From an uncultured Oscillospiraceae bacterium (GTDB taxonomy: Bacteria; Bacillota; Clostridia; Oscillospirales; Ruminococcaceae), in assembly GCA_934481385.1 (NCBI GenBank), contig CAKSPD010000005.1, positions 1 to 64,000 on the forward strand: a DNA stretch of 64,000 nucleotides, written 5' to 3'. The position numbers and the translations under genes are program-made. The notes below the pieces were generated by a model. It made no database searches. It worked only from the letters and a program-made list of their open reading frames with translations, and was not told the origin of the DNA. Positions 35,628 to 44,033 of the stretch are shown piece by piece. The number at the start of each line of letters is the position of its first letter. Positions within the stretch are counted from its first letter, which is position 1.

Positions 35628-35636
35628 GAGAAGAAA

Positions 35637-36764
35637 ATGAAAGAATTCAGAAAAAAATTTTCAGCACTGCTTATAATGTTCCTGCTGATTTTTATGCTTT
35701 TATATACGCTTTTCCGTGAAAAAGGTGAAATGTCATTTCAGGAGAACCGTTCACTTGCACAGTTACCGGAACTAAAAATATCAGAGATTATAAACGGAAA
35801 AACTTCTTTGAAACTTACTGATTTCTTTTCAGACCAGATTGCCGGAAGAAGTAAGTTTATGAAAATATATGCCGATATTTCTGCCGGAAACAGTGAAAGC
35901 AAGGTTAACGGAATATTTATCAGCGAAAACAGACTTCTTAACGGAAATATAGATACATCTGATATTGACAGTTCGGTTTCTGAAAAAATAAACAGCTTTA
36001 CGGAAAAATATAATTCATCTTTCTATTTTATAGCTGTTCCGTCCTCAGACGGAGTTTACAGCAATCTCCTTCCTGAATATATTCCTCCTGATTTTCAGTC
36101 GGAACAGATTCAGAATTTCTATAATAATCTCAATCCGGAAATACGAAAGATAGATGCATTTAATATTCTTAAAAATTTCAGTGATGACTACATATATTAC
36201 AGAACTGATACAAAATGGACGGCTTACGGTGCTTACTGCGTTTATCGGACATCTATACAGAAACTCGGATTTATTCCTGTTGCTTATGATAAATTTACAA
36301 TAGAACATGTTACTTCGGAATTTAATGGTAATCTTTATAATAAATCTCTTTATGAAATATCAAAAAAAGATTTTATTGACCTCTATTACAGTGAAAGTAT
36401 AAATATACAGAGCATTACTGCATATAATCAGAATTTAAACGAATCTATGCGTATTCTTTATGACAAATCATTTCTCAATTCAAATTATATGTATAATATA
36501 TATCTTGGCGAAAATGTTCCTGCACTCCGAATCAAGACAAATGTAAATAACAACAAAAAACTTATGGTCATAAAGGACAGCTACGCAGACTGCTTTATTC
36601 CTTTTCTTACTCAGCATTACAGCGAAATAACAGTAATATCAACAGATTTCCCTGATTTCAGATTTACTGACTATTTCAATATAAACAGTTATGAACAGGT
36701 AATTTTTATATGCGGTGCTGAAAATCTTCTTAATCCTGACAGTATGAATATCCTTGACAACTGA
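35637..36764 (+). CDS. DHHW/AlgJ-like exported protein lacking the DxHW histidine
   Basis: The 375-residue protein has an N-terminal membrane anchor (about residues 9-27) and an extracellular SGNH-like domain of the DHHW group. LAQLPELKI, TDFFSDQIAGR and VIKDSYADCFIPFL (D314-S315-Y316) match the family. The motif normally YRTDxHWT is YRTDTKWT, with K193 in place of the catalytic His. It partners the MBOAT gene just upstream (9-nt gap) for wall-polymer acetylation, but both partners carry changes at the conserved histidine. No T-rich terminator is visible after the gene. Confidence 0.85.
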   Translation: MKEFRKKFSALLIMFLLIFMLLYTLFREKGEMSFQENRSLAQLPELKISEIINGKTSLKLTDFFSDQIAGRSKFMKIYADISAGNSESKVNGIFISENRLLNGNIDTSDIDSSVSEKINSFTEKYNSSFYFIAVPSSDGVYSNLLPEYIPPDFQSEQIQNFYNNLNPEIRKIDAFNILKNFSDDYIYYRTDTKWTAYGAYCVYRTSIQKLGFIPVAYDKFTIEHVTSEFNGNLYNKSLYEISKKDFIDLYYSESINIQSITAYNQNLNESMRILYDKSFLNSNYMYNIYLGENVPALRIKTNVNNNKKLMVIKDSYADCFIPFLTQHYSEITVISTDFPDFRFTDYFNINSYEQVIFICGAENLLNPDSMNILDN

Positions 36765-36863
36765 AAAGTTTTTCTGTATCTTGTTGACTTTCAGAAAAAA
36801 ATATATTAGAATTATAATAGTTTGGTTTTTTTAGATTACTATGAAAGGATTGCGTTAGCTGAA

Positions 36864-37934
36864 ATGAAAAAGAAAAAAAATAAAAAAGGCAGACTGAAAG
36901 TTAAAAATGTAATTTTTACAATCGTTATTCTCAGTCTAATAATCTGGATTTTATGTGATTCCTGCAAGGAAAAAGTTCCTGCTGATGATAATATAGCTGT
37001 TCAGCAATCCTTTCAACAGACTGTTACTAATGCGGTTAATGAAAATACTGTTATAACCACTACTACCACAACAACTCCTGCTCCGTTTGCTGATGTCAAA
37101 TCCGAATATCCTGCTATGGCTGAAAATGCCGTACAGTTCGATGAAAATGTTATCACTTCCCCTTATGGTATTCTTGTTGACAACAGTACAAACCAGATAA
37201 TCGCCTATAAGGATTATAATAAAAAAATATACCCTGCCTCACTCACCAAAATAATGACGCTGATAGTTGCTGTTGAAAATACAAAGGATTTTAACGATAC
37301 ACAGCTTATAACTGATGATATGATTCAGCCTATGATTGAACAGGACGCTACAAGAGCAGGTTTTGTAGCTGGTGAAACTCCTACTATAACTGATTTGCTT
37401 TACGGTCTTATTCTTCCTTCGGGAGCTGATGCAAGTATTGCTCTTGCAACATATATTGCAGGTTCGGAACAGGGATTTGTTGATATGATGAATCAGAAAT
37501 GTTCTGAACTCGGTCTTAAATCAACTCATTTCACAAACTGCATAGGACTGCATCACCCGAGTCATTACAGCACTGCTGAAGATATGGCAGTTATACTCAA
37601 TTATGCTGTTCAGAATGAGCTATGCCGTAAAATTCTTTCAACATATCAGTATACAATTCCTCCTACTGAATATAATCCTGACGGTATAACACTTACAAGC
37701 ACTATGTTTCAGCGTATGTCAGGTGATGAAATGACAGGTGTTTCCGTAATCGGCGGAAAAACAGGCTATACTGATGAAGCAGGTCAATGCCTTGCAAGCT
37801 TTGCTGAAATAAACGGAAAACAGTATACTATGGTTCTGACTGACAATCCGTCAAAATGGTATTTAATATATGATACACTGAGTGCTTACAGTATATATGC
37901 TTATGGCGGTGAAGCATATATTCCTCCGCAATAA
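36864..37934 (+). CDS. dacF: D-alanyl-D-alanine carboxypeptidase (DacF/PBP5 family)
   Basis: The roughly 356-residue protein begins at ATG 36864; a very basic N-terminus and a membrane segment (about residues 17-33) form a signal anchor. The penicillin-binding domain has SLTK (S126-K129), SGAD where SGN is usual, and KTGYT (third motif). It trims the terminal D-Ala of peptidoglycan stem peptides. The preferred start has only a distant AAAGGA, so translation may be weak; the upstream TTG at 36822 adds 14 unlikely residues. The upstream 100 bp holds TATAAT near 36812 with a poor -35. Confidence 0.88.
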   Translation: MKKKKNKKGRLKVKNVIFTIVILSLIIWILCDSCKEKVPADDNIAVQQSFQQTVTNAVNENTVITTTTTTTPAPFADVKSEYPAMAENAVQFDENVITSPYGILVDNSTNQIIAYKDYNKKIYPASLTKIMTLIVAVENTKDFNDTQLITDDMIQPMIEQDATRAGFVAGETPTITDLLYGLILPSGADASIALATYIAGSEQGFVDMMNQKCSELGLKSTHFTNCIGLHHPSHYSTAEDMAVILNYAVQNELCRKILSTYQYTIPPTEYNPDGITLTSTMFQRMSGDEMTGVSVIGGKTGYTDEAGQCLASFAEINGKQYTMVLTDNPSKWYLIYDTLSAYSIYAYGGEAYIPPQ

Positions 37935-37949
37935 TAAGGAGAGTGCATT

Positions 37950-38996
37950 ATGGGAAAAATAAAACAGATATTAAAATCAATTGAAGAATTTTTTATCAAA
38001 GGCAAAAAAATTTTCTGTCAGATTGGAATATATGCCGTTGTTATTGTCCTGATACTGACAATAGATTCAATAAAAAGAAAAGTAAATAATGATAAAGTTC
38101 TCCAGAAAAATATTGTAGGCGATTTTAAAAGCTCTGCCTCTGATATTGAAAAACCTACTGACAGCACTGATATTCCTTCCGCAACAGGTATTCCGGAGGC
38201 AACTTCCTCCGGACTGAAACAGGAATACCATGAAGGATTCAGTGAACTTGTTCTTGTGGATTCCGAAAATATCGGGAAAGGTTCTCTTGCTGTAATAAAT
38301 TCAGAACATGCACCTGAAAATTTTTATACAGGTCTGTATTCTGCTGAATCGGATTCTGAAATATATTTTCAGAATTCTCCGTCACTTATTTCCGAAACTG
38401 TTCTTCCGAATCTTAAAAATATGCTGAATGATTACAGATACAACACTGAAAACGACAATATACTTATATACAACACAACGGAAGAATACAGCGAAGATTC
38501 AATTTACAGTGAAAATTATCCTGAATCTGTTTCGGGATATTCATTTGATATTGCAATAAATTCATCATACGGCGATATTATCGAATATGACGGATTAGAC
38601 TCAGAAGGCTGGATTTCAGAAAACTGTCAGAATTATGGCTTTGTTATACGTTATCCGCAAGGTAAGGAAAATGTTACAGGATTTGAATATTCCCCGTATC
38701 ATTTCCGCTATGTTGGTATTCCGCATGCATCAATAATGAATGAAAAAAATTTATGCCTTGAAGAATATACAGAATATCTTAAAGAATTTACTTTCGATAA
38801 ACCGCTTGAATATACTCTGAATGAAAAACAGTATTATATATACTATTGTCCTGCAACTGTTCCGTCAACAACTGTATACGTTCCGGACAACTGCAACGAC
38901 TACGATATTTCCGGAAACAATTATGACGGATATATTATATCATACTGTATGGGAGATTCTGTTCCCTCTGTTTCTGATACTGCACAGGAGAATTAA
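37950..38996 (+). CDS. Membrane-anchored VanY-like (peptidase M15B) protein with degenerate active site
   Basis: The 348-residue protein has one membrane segment (about residues 25-40), a Ser/Thr/Pro-rich linker and a VanY-like domain (about 98-280). The shared pattern includes NYGFVIRYPQGKENVTGFEY (229-248), HFRYVG (251-256) and LCLEEY. In active VanY-type D,D-carboxypeptidases the metal and base motifs are SEHQTG, AxDI and EPWH. Here they read ESVSG (S193 replaces the metal His), FDI (D200 kept) and SPYH (S248 replaces the catalytic Glu). It is probably a non-catalytic peptidoglycan-binding relative, 15 nt behind dacF. It overlaps the convergent ylbJ gene by 57 bp. Confidence 0.75.
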   Translation: MGKIKQILKSIEEFFIKGKKIFCQIGIYAVVIVLILTIDSIKRKVNNDKVLQKNIVGDFKSSASDIEKPTDSTDIPSATGIPEATSSGLKQEYHEGFSELVLVDSENIGKGSLAVINSEHAPENFYTGLYSAESDSEIYFQNSPSLISETVLPNLKNMLNDYRYNTENDNILIYNTTEEYSEDSIYSENYPESVSGYSFDIAINSSYGDIIEYDGLDSEGWISENCQNYGFVIRYPQGKENVTGFEYSPYHFRYVGIPHASIMNEKNLCLEEYTEYLKEFTFDKPLEYTLNEKQYYIYYCPATVPSTTVYVPDNCNDYDISGNNYDGYIISYCMGDSVPSVSDTAQEN

Positions 38997-39998
38997 TATC
39001 ATCACTATAAGCATATATGACGGTATCGGCGTTGATGCACTGTAAATTCTGTAATCAATATCAGATACGCTTATTGTTTCCCCTTTCAGCATAAACGGCA
39101 TTATCATTCGGCATACAAGACCGCTTGAAACGGCACATACAGTTCTTATAAGAATAAACGGTATCATACTTAAATTTCTGTTTATTACCGTTCTTATCTG
39201 AAGTATTACACATATTCCGCCGAATGAAACTGCTGAACATACAAAGGGCAGTAATGTATAGTTATTTTTTTCAAGCGTTCCGAGATTTGTAACTTCAAGT
39301 ATGCTTTCTGTCATTGCTGATGCTGTTGCGGAATTTATTCCGAAAATTTCTGACAGCATTTCTGAAATAAGAATGGTTATTCCTGAACCTCTGAGAATAC
39401 ATGAAAAAACTGAAAAAAACATTATCATTGCACAGACTTTAAAAATATTTCTGCCTCCTGATAATACTGAATTTACAAGCATTTCAGAATTAAATGTTAT
39501 ATTATTAATGATTTTCGGCTTCTTTTTTCTATTCTTTCTTTCAATAAGCATTATTAATAAAAGTGCAGAAAAGTTTACTGATATAGTTGAAACAAGTATA
39601 ATTATTCCTGCTGAACTGCCTTTGAATAAAATATCTGACACACAGCCGAAAATAAATGATGAACCTGCCCCGAAGCAGACGGATATATATAATTCCGCCT
39701 GCTTTTTTGTTATGCTGTTTCTTTCAAATTCCTCTGAAATCATTCCTGCACCAACAGGATAACCTGCAAGCATACTCAATACAAATATCCTTGCAACACT
39801 TCCCTGCCCCATTATTCCGCTTTTTATAAGTATACCGGAAAATGTCATGACTGCAAAAAGCGACGGTATAATTATATATATACATCTCTCAAAAGCCTGC
39901 GATACGCTTTCGCCTATAAACTGAGTATTGAATATTATAAAGGCTGTACAATAAATGCATGTCAGAAAAAGAAATATATTTTTAAGGATTTTTTTCAT
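38940..39998 (-). CDS. ylbJ: Sporulation integral membrane protein YlbJ family (nucleoside-recognition/Gate domain)
   Basis: The roughly 352-residue polytopic protein has the YlbJ layout: an N-terminal span, PSLFAVMTFSGILIKSG, SMLAGYPVGAGMISE, CFGAGSSFIFGCV and a second Gate-like half with ESILEVTNLGTLEKN. ATG at 39998 has AAAGGTG 6 nt upstream. In Bacillus YlbJ is needed for spore cortex/coat formation. It is divergent from yqfC-yqfD, also sporulation genes, and convergent with the VanY-like gene. Confidence 0.85.
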   Translation of the reverse strand: MKKILKNIFLFLTCIYCTAFIIFNTQFIGESVSQAFERCIYIIIPSLFAVMTFSGILIKSGIMGQGSVARIFVLSMLAGYPVGAGMISEEFERNSITKKQAELYISVCFGAGSSFIFGCVSDILFKGSSAGIIILVSTISVNFSALLLIMLIERKNRKKKPKIINNITFNSEMLVNSVLSGGRNIFKVCAMIMFFSVFSCILRGSGITILISEMLSEIFGINSATASAMTESILEVTNLGTLEKNNYTLLPFVCSAVSFGGICVILQIRTVINRNLSMIPFILIRTVCAVSSGLVCRMIMPFMLKGETISVSDIDYRIYSASTPIPSYMLIVMILILLCSIRNRGNRISHTV

Positions 39999-40061
39999 AT
40001 TCATCACCTTTAAAATCATATTATTAAACAGTAAAATTTATTCTGATTCGGAGTGATTTTT

Positions 40062-40292
40062 TTGATAGAGGATAAATCATCAATACATATTAACGGAAAT
40101 CATGAAATTTTTCTCGAAAACTGTCGCAGAATTGAAGAATATAATGAAGTGTTTATAAAAGTCAGAACAAAAAAGCTTTATATCGAAGTATGGGGAAATA
40201 ATCTCAGAGCTTTCGACTTTAAAACCGATTCCCTTATTATACAGGGAAAAATTTCCCGAATAGATTTTATTGAAAAAGGTGAAAAAGCTTGA
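40062..40292 (+). CDS. yqfC: Sporulation protein YqfC (YabP/YqfC family)
   Basis: The roughly 76-residue protein starts with TTG at 40062 after a GGAG site and shows the YabP/YqfC pattern: HINGNHEIFLENCRRIEEYN, IEVWGNNLRAFDF and LIIQGKISRIDF. It overlaps yqfD by 4 nt (TTGA), the standard yqfC-yqfD pair. Confidence 0.85.
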   Translation: MIEDKSSIHINGNHEIFLENCRRIEEYNEVFIKVRTKKLYIEVWGNNLRAFDFKTDSLIIQGKISRIDFIEKGEKA

Positions 40293-41452
40293 AAAATCAG
40301 TTTAAAGGCTGTATAAAATTCAGCGTCAGCGGAAAAAATCTCTATGGGTTTATAAATACTCTCCGCAACAAAAGACTTAACTGTTCAAATCAGTACTGCA
40401 AAAATGATGTATATTACGGTGAAGTTTCAGTTAGTGATTTTGAAATTGTCAGAGAACTTGCCGAAAATTATAATATGGAGCTGGATTTCTATGAATATGA
40501 AACAATAAGAAAAAAAGTTCTCAGATACCGTCACCGCTATGGAATAATTATCGGAATTATCCTCACATTGTTTGCTGTTATCTATTTTTCAAACACCGTT
40601 ATGACTATTGAAGTTATCGGAAACAGCAAGGTAAGTGACAATACTGTTATTGCTATGCTCGAAAATATGGGAGTAAAAAAAGGTACTTTTATCGGAAATA
40701 TCGATTTTTCATCATGCGAAAGAAAACTGCGTATGAGAAATACTGATATATCTTGGGTTGGTATCCGCCACACCGGAAACCGTCTTGTTATTGAAATGAC
40801 TGAAATTGTTCCTGCTCCTGAAATAAGTGAAACAAAAATCCCCTGCAATATCATTGCATCACAAAACGCACAGATTACTGCAATGTCAATATATAACGGG
40901 CAGATTATGCGTGGCGTAGGTGATGTGGTACGCAAGGGAGATGTAATTGTCAGCGGAGTTGCAAGCGATAACAAAGGTCATATAAATCTAAGACATTCAT
41001 TCGGAAAAGTTACAGCTATCTATGAAGATTCAATAACCATACATCAGGATTTCTGCGAAACTGTATCAGAAAAAACAGGAAAAATATACAATGAAAAATA
41101 TCTTAATCTCTTTAATTTCAATATTCCGCTTTTCATTGGAAAAAATAATTTTTCTGATTATAATTCTGAAAACATTTCTTCACCGGTTTTCTTTTTAGGA
41201 AAAAAACTCCCGATAAATATTAACAAAAATAAGATTTATGAAATCAAAACAACTGAAAAAACATATACTCCTGATGAAGCAAGGGCAATTATTGAAGAAA
41301 AAATTTTCATTTATGAAAAGAATTTTCTTTCCGGTTCAGAAATCTTAGAATCAACTATTGAATACTCACAGAATGAAAACGGTCTTGAATGTATTGTAAA
41401 ATATACACTTGAAGGTGAAATAGGTATTCAGAAAGATATATGGGCAAAATAA
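40289..41452 (+). CDS. yqfD: Sporulation protein YqfD
   Basis: The 387-residue membrane protein starts with TTG overlapping the yqfC stop. It has the N-terminal FSVSGKNLYGFINTLRNK region, one membrane span (about residues 89-107), POTRA-like SNTVMTIEVIGNSKVSDNTV and C-terminal domains with MTAMSIYNG-type sequence. YqfD is a forespore-side sporulation factor in Bacillus. It is the last gene before the non-coding stretch. Confidence 0.88.
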   Translation: MKNQFKGCIKFSVSGKNLYGFINTLRNKRLNCSNQYCKNDVYYGEVSVSDFEIVRELAENYNMELDFYEYETIRKKVLRYRHRYGIIIGIILTLFAVIYFSNTVMTIEVIGNSKVSDNTVIAMLENMGVKKGTFIGNIDFSSCERKLRMRNTDISWVGIRHTGNRLVIEMTEIVPAPEISETKIPCNIIASQNAQITAMSIYNGQIMRGVGDVVRKGDVIVSGVASDNKGHINLRHSFGKVTAIYEDSITIHQDFCETVSEKTGKIYNEKYLNLFNFNIPLFIGKNNFSDYNSENISSPVFFLGKKLPININKNKIYEIKTTEKTYTPDEARAIIEEKIFIYEKNFLSGSEILESTIEYSQNENGLECIVKYTLEGEIGIQKDIWAK

Positions 41453-41480
41453 ATGGCAGAGCGTTTTAAGCTCTGCCATT
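41453..41480. terminator. Bidirectional terminator hairpin
   Basis: Stem ATGGCAGAGC / GCTCTGCCAT (10 bp, 7-nt loop) directly follows the yqfD stop. On the minus strand it is followed by TTATTTTG and could end the long minus-strand unit starting near 42095; on the plus strand only a weak T-rich tail follows. Confidence 0.7.
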
Positions 41481-42095
41481 GCGGTTATTAAATTGTAAAA
41501 CACGTTCTCATTGGAATCATTCCCTGCAAATTATTTTTTAATGATATAAACTCCTTTTTTCTTCATAAAATCACTTCTTTCAGAGATTTCATAAAACATT
41601 GCATTATTCCATTGGTTTCAGTCCTTATCATCAAAATATTTTAAGATAATTTGTACAGTCTTTTCGTGACTTTCCAAAAAGCCTTTTAGAGTTTCATTGG
41701 AACCACCTTTTCAGAATTATTTTTTTCAGCCTACTATCTAAAGACCTCACCTTTCAGTGCTGTCGGAATTTCAGATAATCCTGTATCTAAAAAGATATAA
41801 GCTGTAAACAGAAACCGTATTTAAATCAATGCGTTCGCCGAATAATGATTCATCTCATTTTAAATATCTCATTCATAGATTGGAATGTATACTGAATATA
41901 CTACTTCCCGTTAATTTAAAATCAATACTCCAGCGAGTCCGCCGATTTCTGATACTGTTCAGTAGTTTCTTCCACCGGACTCACACTCCTAACCGCTTAT
42001 TTTTTGCTTTCATCAAAGATAAACTTAAACCTAACGAAAGCTAATCTTTAAGAACTCCGAACCTCTTTTAACTTGTCCTTTGTTCTTTTCCTTGA
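41453..42095 (-). ncRNA. Candidate long structured non-coding RNA (about 640 nt)
   Basis: No convincing ORF lies in this 840-bp gap; a 71-codon plus-strand frame at 41829-42044 has no ribosome site or family. On the minus strand a consensus promoter (42101-42129) and the terminator hairpin (41453-41480) define a unit of about 640 nt. It contains several strong hairpins, for example GAGTCCG with CGGACTC enclosing TACTGAACAGTA, and TATCTTTTTAGATA. TTCCAATG-like strings recur (TTCCAATGA twice, CCAATGG once). It could be a large ornate RNA or an RNA with tiny peptides. The class is not identified from sequence alone. Confidence 0.55.
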
Positions 42096-42100
42096 TTATA

Positions 42101-42129
42101 TAATAGCACACTTATTGTAAAGTGTCAAT
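42101..42129 (-). promoter_or_regulatory. Promoter of the minus-strand non-coding unit
   Basis: Consensus TTGACA (42124-42129) and TATTAT (42101-42106) with a 17-bp spacer; an overlapping TATAAT is 5 bp further downstream. Confidence 0.8.
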
Positions 42130-42228
42130 AGTTTTTCAGAATTTTTTCAGATTTTTTTGTATTTTCTTCACATTTGCACAAAGATTAAATCCTTTTTTGT
42201 GTAATTAAACAAAGATTTTGATTTTCTC

Positions 42229-42257
42229 TTGATTTTTATAAAATAATGGTGTATAAT
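42229..42257 (+). promoter_or_regulatory. Sigma-A promoter of the DUF1292 gene
   Basis: TTGATT (42229-42234) and TATAAT (42252-42257), 17-bp spacer. The 100 bp between this and the opposite promoter is very A/T-rich and holds nothing else visible. Confidence 0.85.
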
Positions 42258-42295
42258 TAAAACATACGAGTCAATATTAATTTTAGGAGTTAGAT

Positions 42296-42616
42296 ATGTC
42301 TGAAATGAATCAGTATACCCCCGAACTCTATGAGCTTGAGGACGAAATGGGAAACAAAAGAGATTTTGAAATGGTAGATGCCCTTGAAGTTGAAGGTCAG
42401 CAGTATTTTGCTATGATTCCTTCTTATGACGATGAAAATGACATTGAATCTATTCTTCAGGACGATGCCGGTCTTGTTATTCTTAAAACTGAAGAACAGA
42501 ACGGTGAGGAATTTCTTGTTTCTATTCTCGATGATGATGAGTATATCAGAATCTCAAAAATTTTTATGAAGCGTCTTGACCAGAAAGATGCTGAAGATGA
42601 TGAGGAAGAAGAATAA
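42296..42616 (+). CDS. DUF1292 family protein (YrzB-like)
   Basis: The 106-residue highly acidic protein matches DUF1292: ELEDEMGNKRDFEMVDALE, QQYFAMIPSYD, and a C-terminal EEFLVSILDDDEYIRIS followed by Asp/Glu residues. Function is unknown in the family. TAGGAG precedes the ATG. It is monocistronic and lies between two non-coding RNA genes. Confidence 0.88.
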   Translation: MSEMNQYTPELYELEDEMGNKRDFEMVDALEVEGQQYFAMIPSYDDENDIESILQDDAGLVILKTEEQNGEEFLVSILDDDEYIRISKIFMKRLDQKDAEDDEEEE

Positions 42617-42644
42617 TTTTTTTTGAAATTCCTCATTTTACCTA

Positions 42645-42673
42645 TTGATTTTTTGTATTCCTTGTGATATAAT
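42645..42673 (+). promoter_or_regulatory. Promoter of 6S RNA
   Basis: TTGATT (42645-42650) and TATAAT (42668-42673) with a 17-bp spacer, about 7 nt before the RNA start. Confidence 0.82.
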
Positions 42674-42679
42674 ATAATC

Positions 42680-42872
42680 AAGGGAAACCGATAATCAAAT
42701 TTTAAAAAAGTTAATATTCTGCCTTGTTCGGGTAAGTATAGTTATTCATAATCCAACACTTCTTATTAGGGAATTCGACTCCGTTTGCGGATTGCAGACC
42801 TCCCGCTTCTGCGGAAGAAGGGAGCGTGAAACATTCGGGCGTTTACCCACCTGCTTTGTGCGGGTTTTTATG
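42680..42872 (+). ncRNA. ssrS: 6S RNA (candidate)
   Basis: A roughly 190-nt gene-free transcript unit follows a consensus promoter and ends at CGGGTTTTT. It has the features expected of Firmicute 6S: a closing stem (CGGGTAA near 42729 with TTTACCC near 42842), a central region with GGAATTCGACTCC and GCAGACCTCCCGCTTC, the GTGAAACATTCGGGC segment and a CCCACCTGCTTTGTGCGGG 3' end. 6S RNA binds sigma-A RNA polymerase. The class call is from pattern recall, not a covariance search. Confidence 0.72.
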
Positions 42873-42894
42873 TTCTATATGACGGCAAGGCGGT

Positions 42895-43236
42895 TTATTT
42901 TTTTCCCATTTTTTCAATAATCCTGTCATATATGTAATACATCTTCTGAACATTGTTTTCAAGAAAATAATAATGCCTTACATACGGCACTATCAGACAA
43001 AGTATAAGTACCATAAGCGGTATAAATGAAATTTTGTCAGTAAGCATAAATATCCCCAGACTCATAAAAAACATAAACGCAAAAAGCATTGTAACAAGAA
43101 AATGTATAAGTCTTTCATGTTGCATAAACTGAATTTTATTCAGATGTTCTTCAAGAATATCATTAAGCTCATTTTCTTTACAGTTTTCAAGTCTTTTTTC
43201 AATATATATAAGATATTCCATAAGATATTTTCTCAT
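42895..43236 (-). CDS. Small two-span membrane protein of unknown function
   Basis: The 113-residue protein has a charged, helical N-terminus (about residues 1-42), then two membrane spans (about 43-63 and 68-88), and a charged C-terminus. ACGGAGG lies upstream of ATG. It follows coaX2 across a hairpin, so it is transcribed by read-through or not strongly at all. No family is recognised. Confidence 0.65.
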   Translation of the reverse strand: MRKYLMEYLIYIEKRLENCKENELNDILEEHLNKIQFMQHERLIHFLVTMLFAFMFFMSLGIFMLTDKISFIPLMVLILCLIVPYVRHYYFLENNVQKMYYIYDRIIEKMGKK

Positions 43237-43254
43237 TTTAATAAAACCTCCGTT

Positions 43255-43288
43255 AAAAATCCTCCTTTTTCTAAAGGAGGATTTTTTT
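43255..43288 (-). terminator. Terminator at the end of the second coaX
   Basis: Hairpin AAATCCTCCTTT / AAAGGAGGATTT with flanking A- and T-runs on both strands; it overlaps the last codons of coaX2 and can work in either direction. Confidence 0.85.
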
Positions 43289-44032
43289 ATTGTTATTATA
43301 AATTATAACAAGCCCTTTCAGTACAAGCTTATTGTCAACAAGTATATTATGACGGCAATAAGGAACTATAAATTCTGCGAAATTTCCTGTTGCTACGGCT
43401 GTTATTTTCTGATTTATTTCACTTTCTATGCGTTCAAGCATACCGTCTATACAGGAAGCCGTTCCATAAATCAGACCGCTCTGCATACATTCAACTGTAT
43501 TTCTGCCTATAAATCTCTTTGGTTTTTCAATACTGATTTTCGGCAATGATGTATTGCTTACAAGTGAATCAAGCGAAATTCTGAAACCTGACATAATCAT
43601 TCCGCCTATAAATTCCTTTTCACTGTTTACAACAGCAAGCGTTGTGGCTGTTCCCATATCTATTACAACTGCCGGAAGCGGATATTCTTCAACAAGACAT
43701 CTTGCTGAGGAAAGAAGGTCTGTTCCTATATTTGATGAGGGTTCAAGAGTTCTGAGATTTATTATTCCGGAATCAACAACAAGCGGTCTTATTCCGCATA
43801 TCTTTTCAACAGCCCTGCAAAGAGTTTCCGTAATTGTCGGAACTACTGATGATATTACTGCTCCGCTGATTTTCTCAACCTTGTGTATTTCAAGCACGCT
43901 TTTCAGAAGAACTGCATATTCAAGAGATGTTGCAGTCTGATTTGTTGAAAGATGCTCTGTAAAGTTTATTTCAGTTCCGTTACTGCAACCGACAGTAATA
44001 TTAGTATTTCCGATATCTATTGCAAAAATCAT
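43271..44032 (-). CDS. coaX: Type III pantothenate kinase paralogue (second copy)
   Basis: The 253-residue protein keeps DIGNT (residues 6-10) and DMGTATT (125-131), but the catalytic-loop GxDR motif reads GTDLL (103-107), keeping the aspartate and losing the arginine. It is homologous to the copy at 4785-5555, yet lies one nucleotide behind the [FeFe] hydrogenase gene, away from other CoA genes. It may be a weak kinase, a regulatory relative or a redundant copy. Its last codons form part of a terminator hairpin. Confidence 0.85.
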   Translation of the reverse strand: MIFAIDIGNTNITVGCSNGTEINFTEHLSTNQTATSLEYAVLLKSVLEIHKVEKISGAVISSVVPTITETLCRAVEKICGIRPLVVDSGIINLRTLEPSSNIGTDLLSSARCLVEEYPLPAVVIDMGTATTLAVVNSEKEFIGGMIMSGFRISLDSLVSNTSLPKISIEKPKRFIGRNTVECMQSGLIYGTASCIDGMLERIESEINQKITAVATGNFAEFIVPYCRHNILVDNKLVLKGLVIIYNNNKKILL

Positions 44033-44033
44033 T

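Noticed and set aside
41829-42044. 71-codon plus-strand ORF in the gene-free region
   Set aside because: No ribosome binding site, no family resemblance, unusual composition, and it lies antisense to the candidate RNA.
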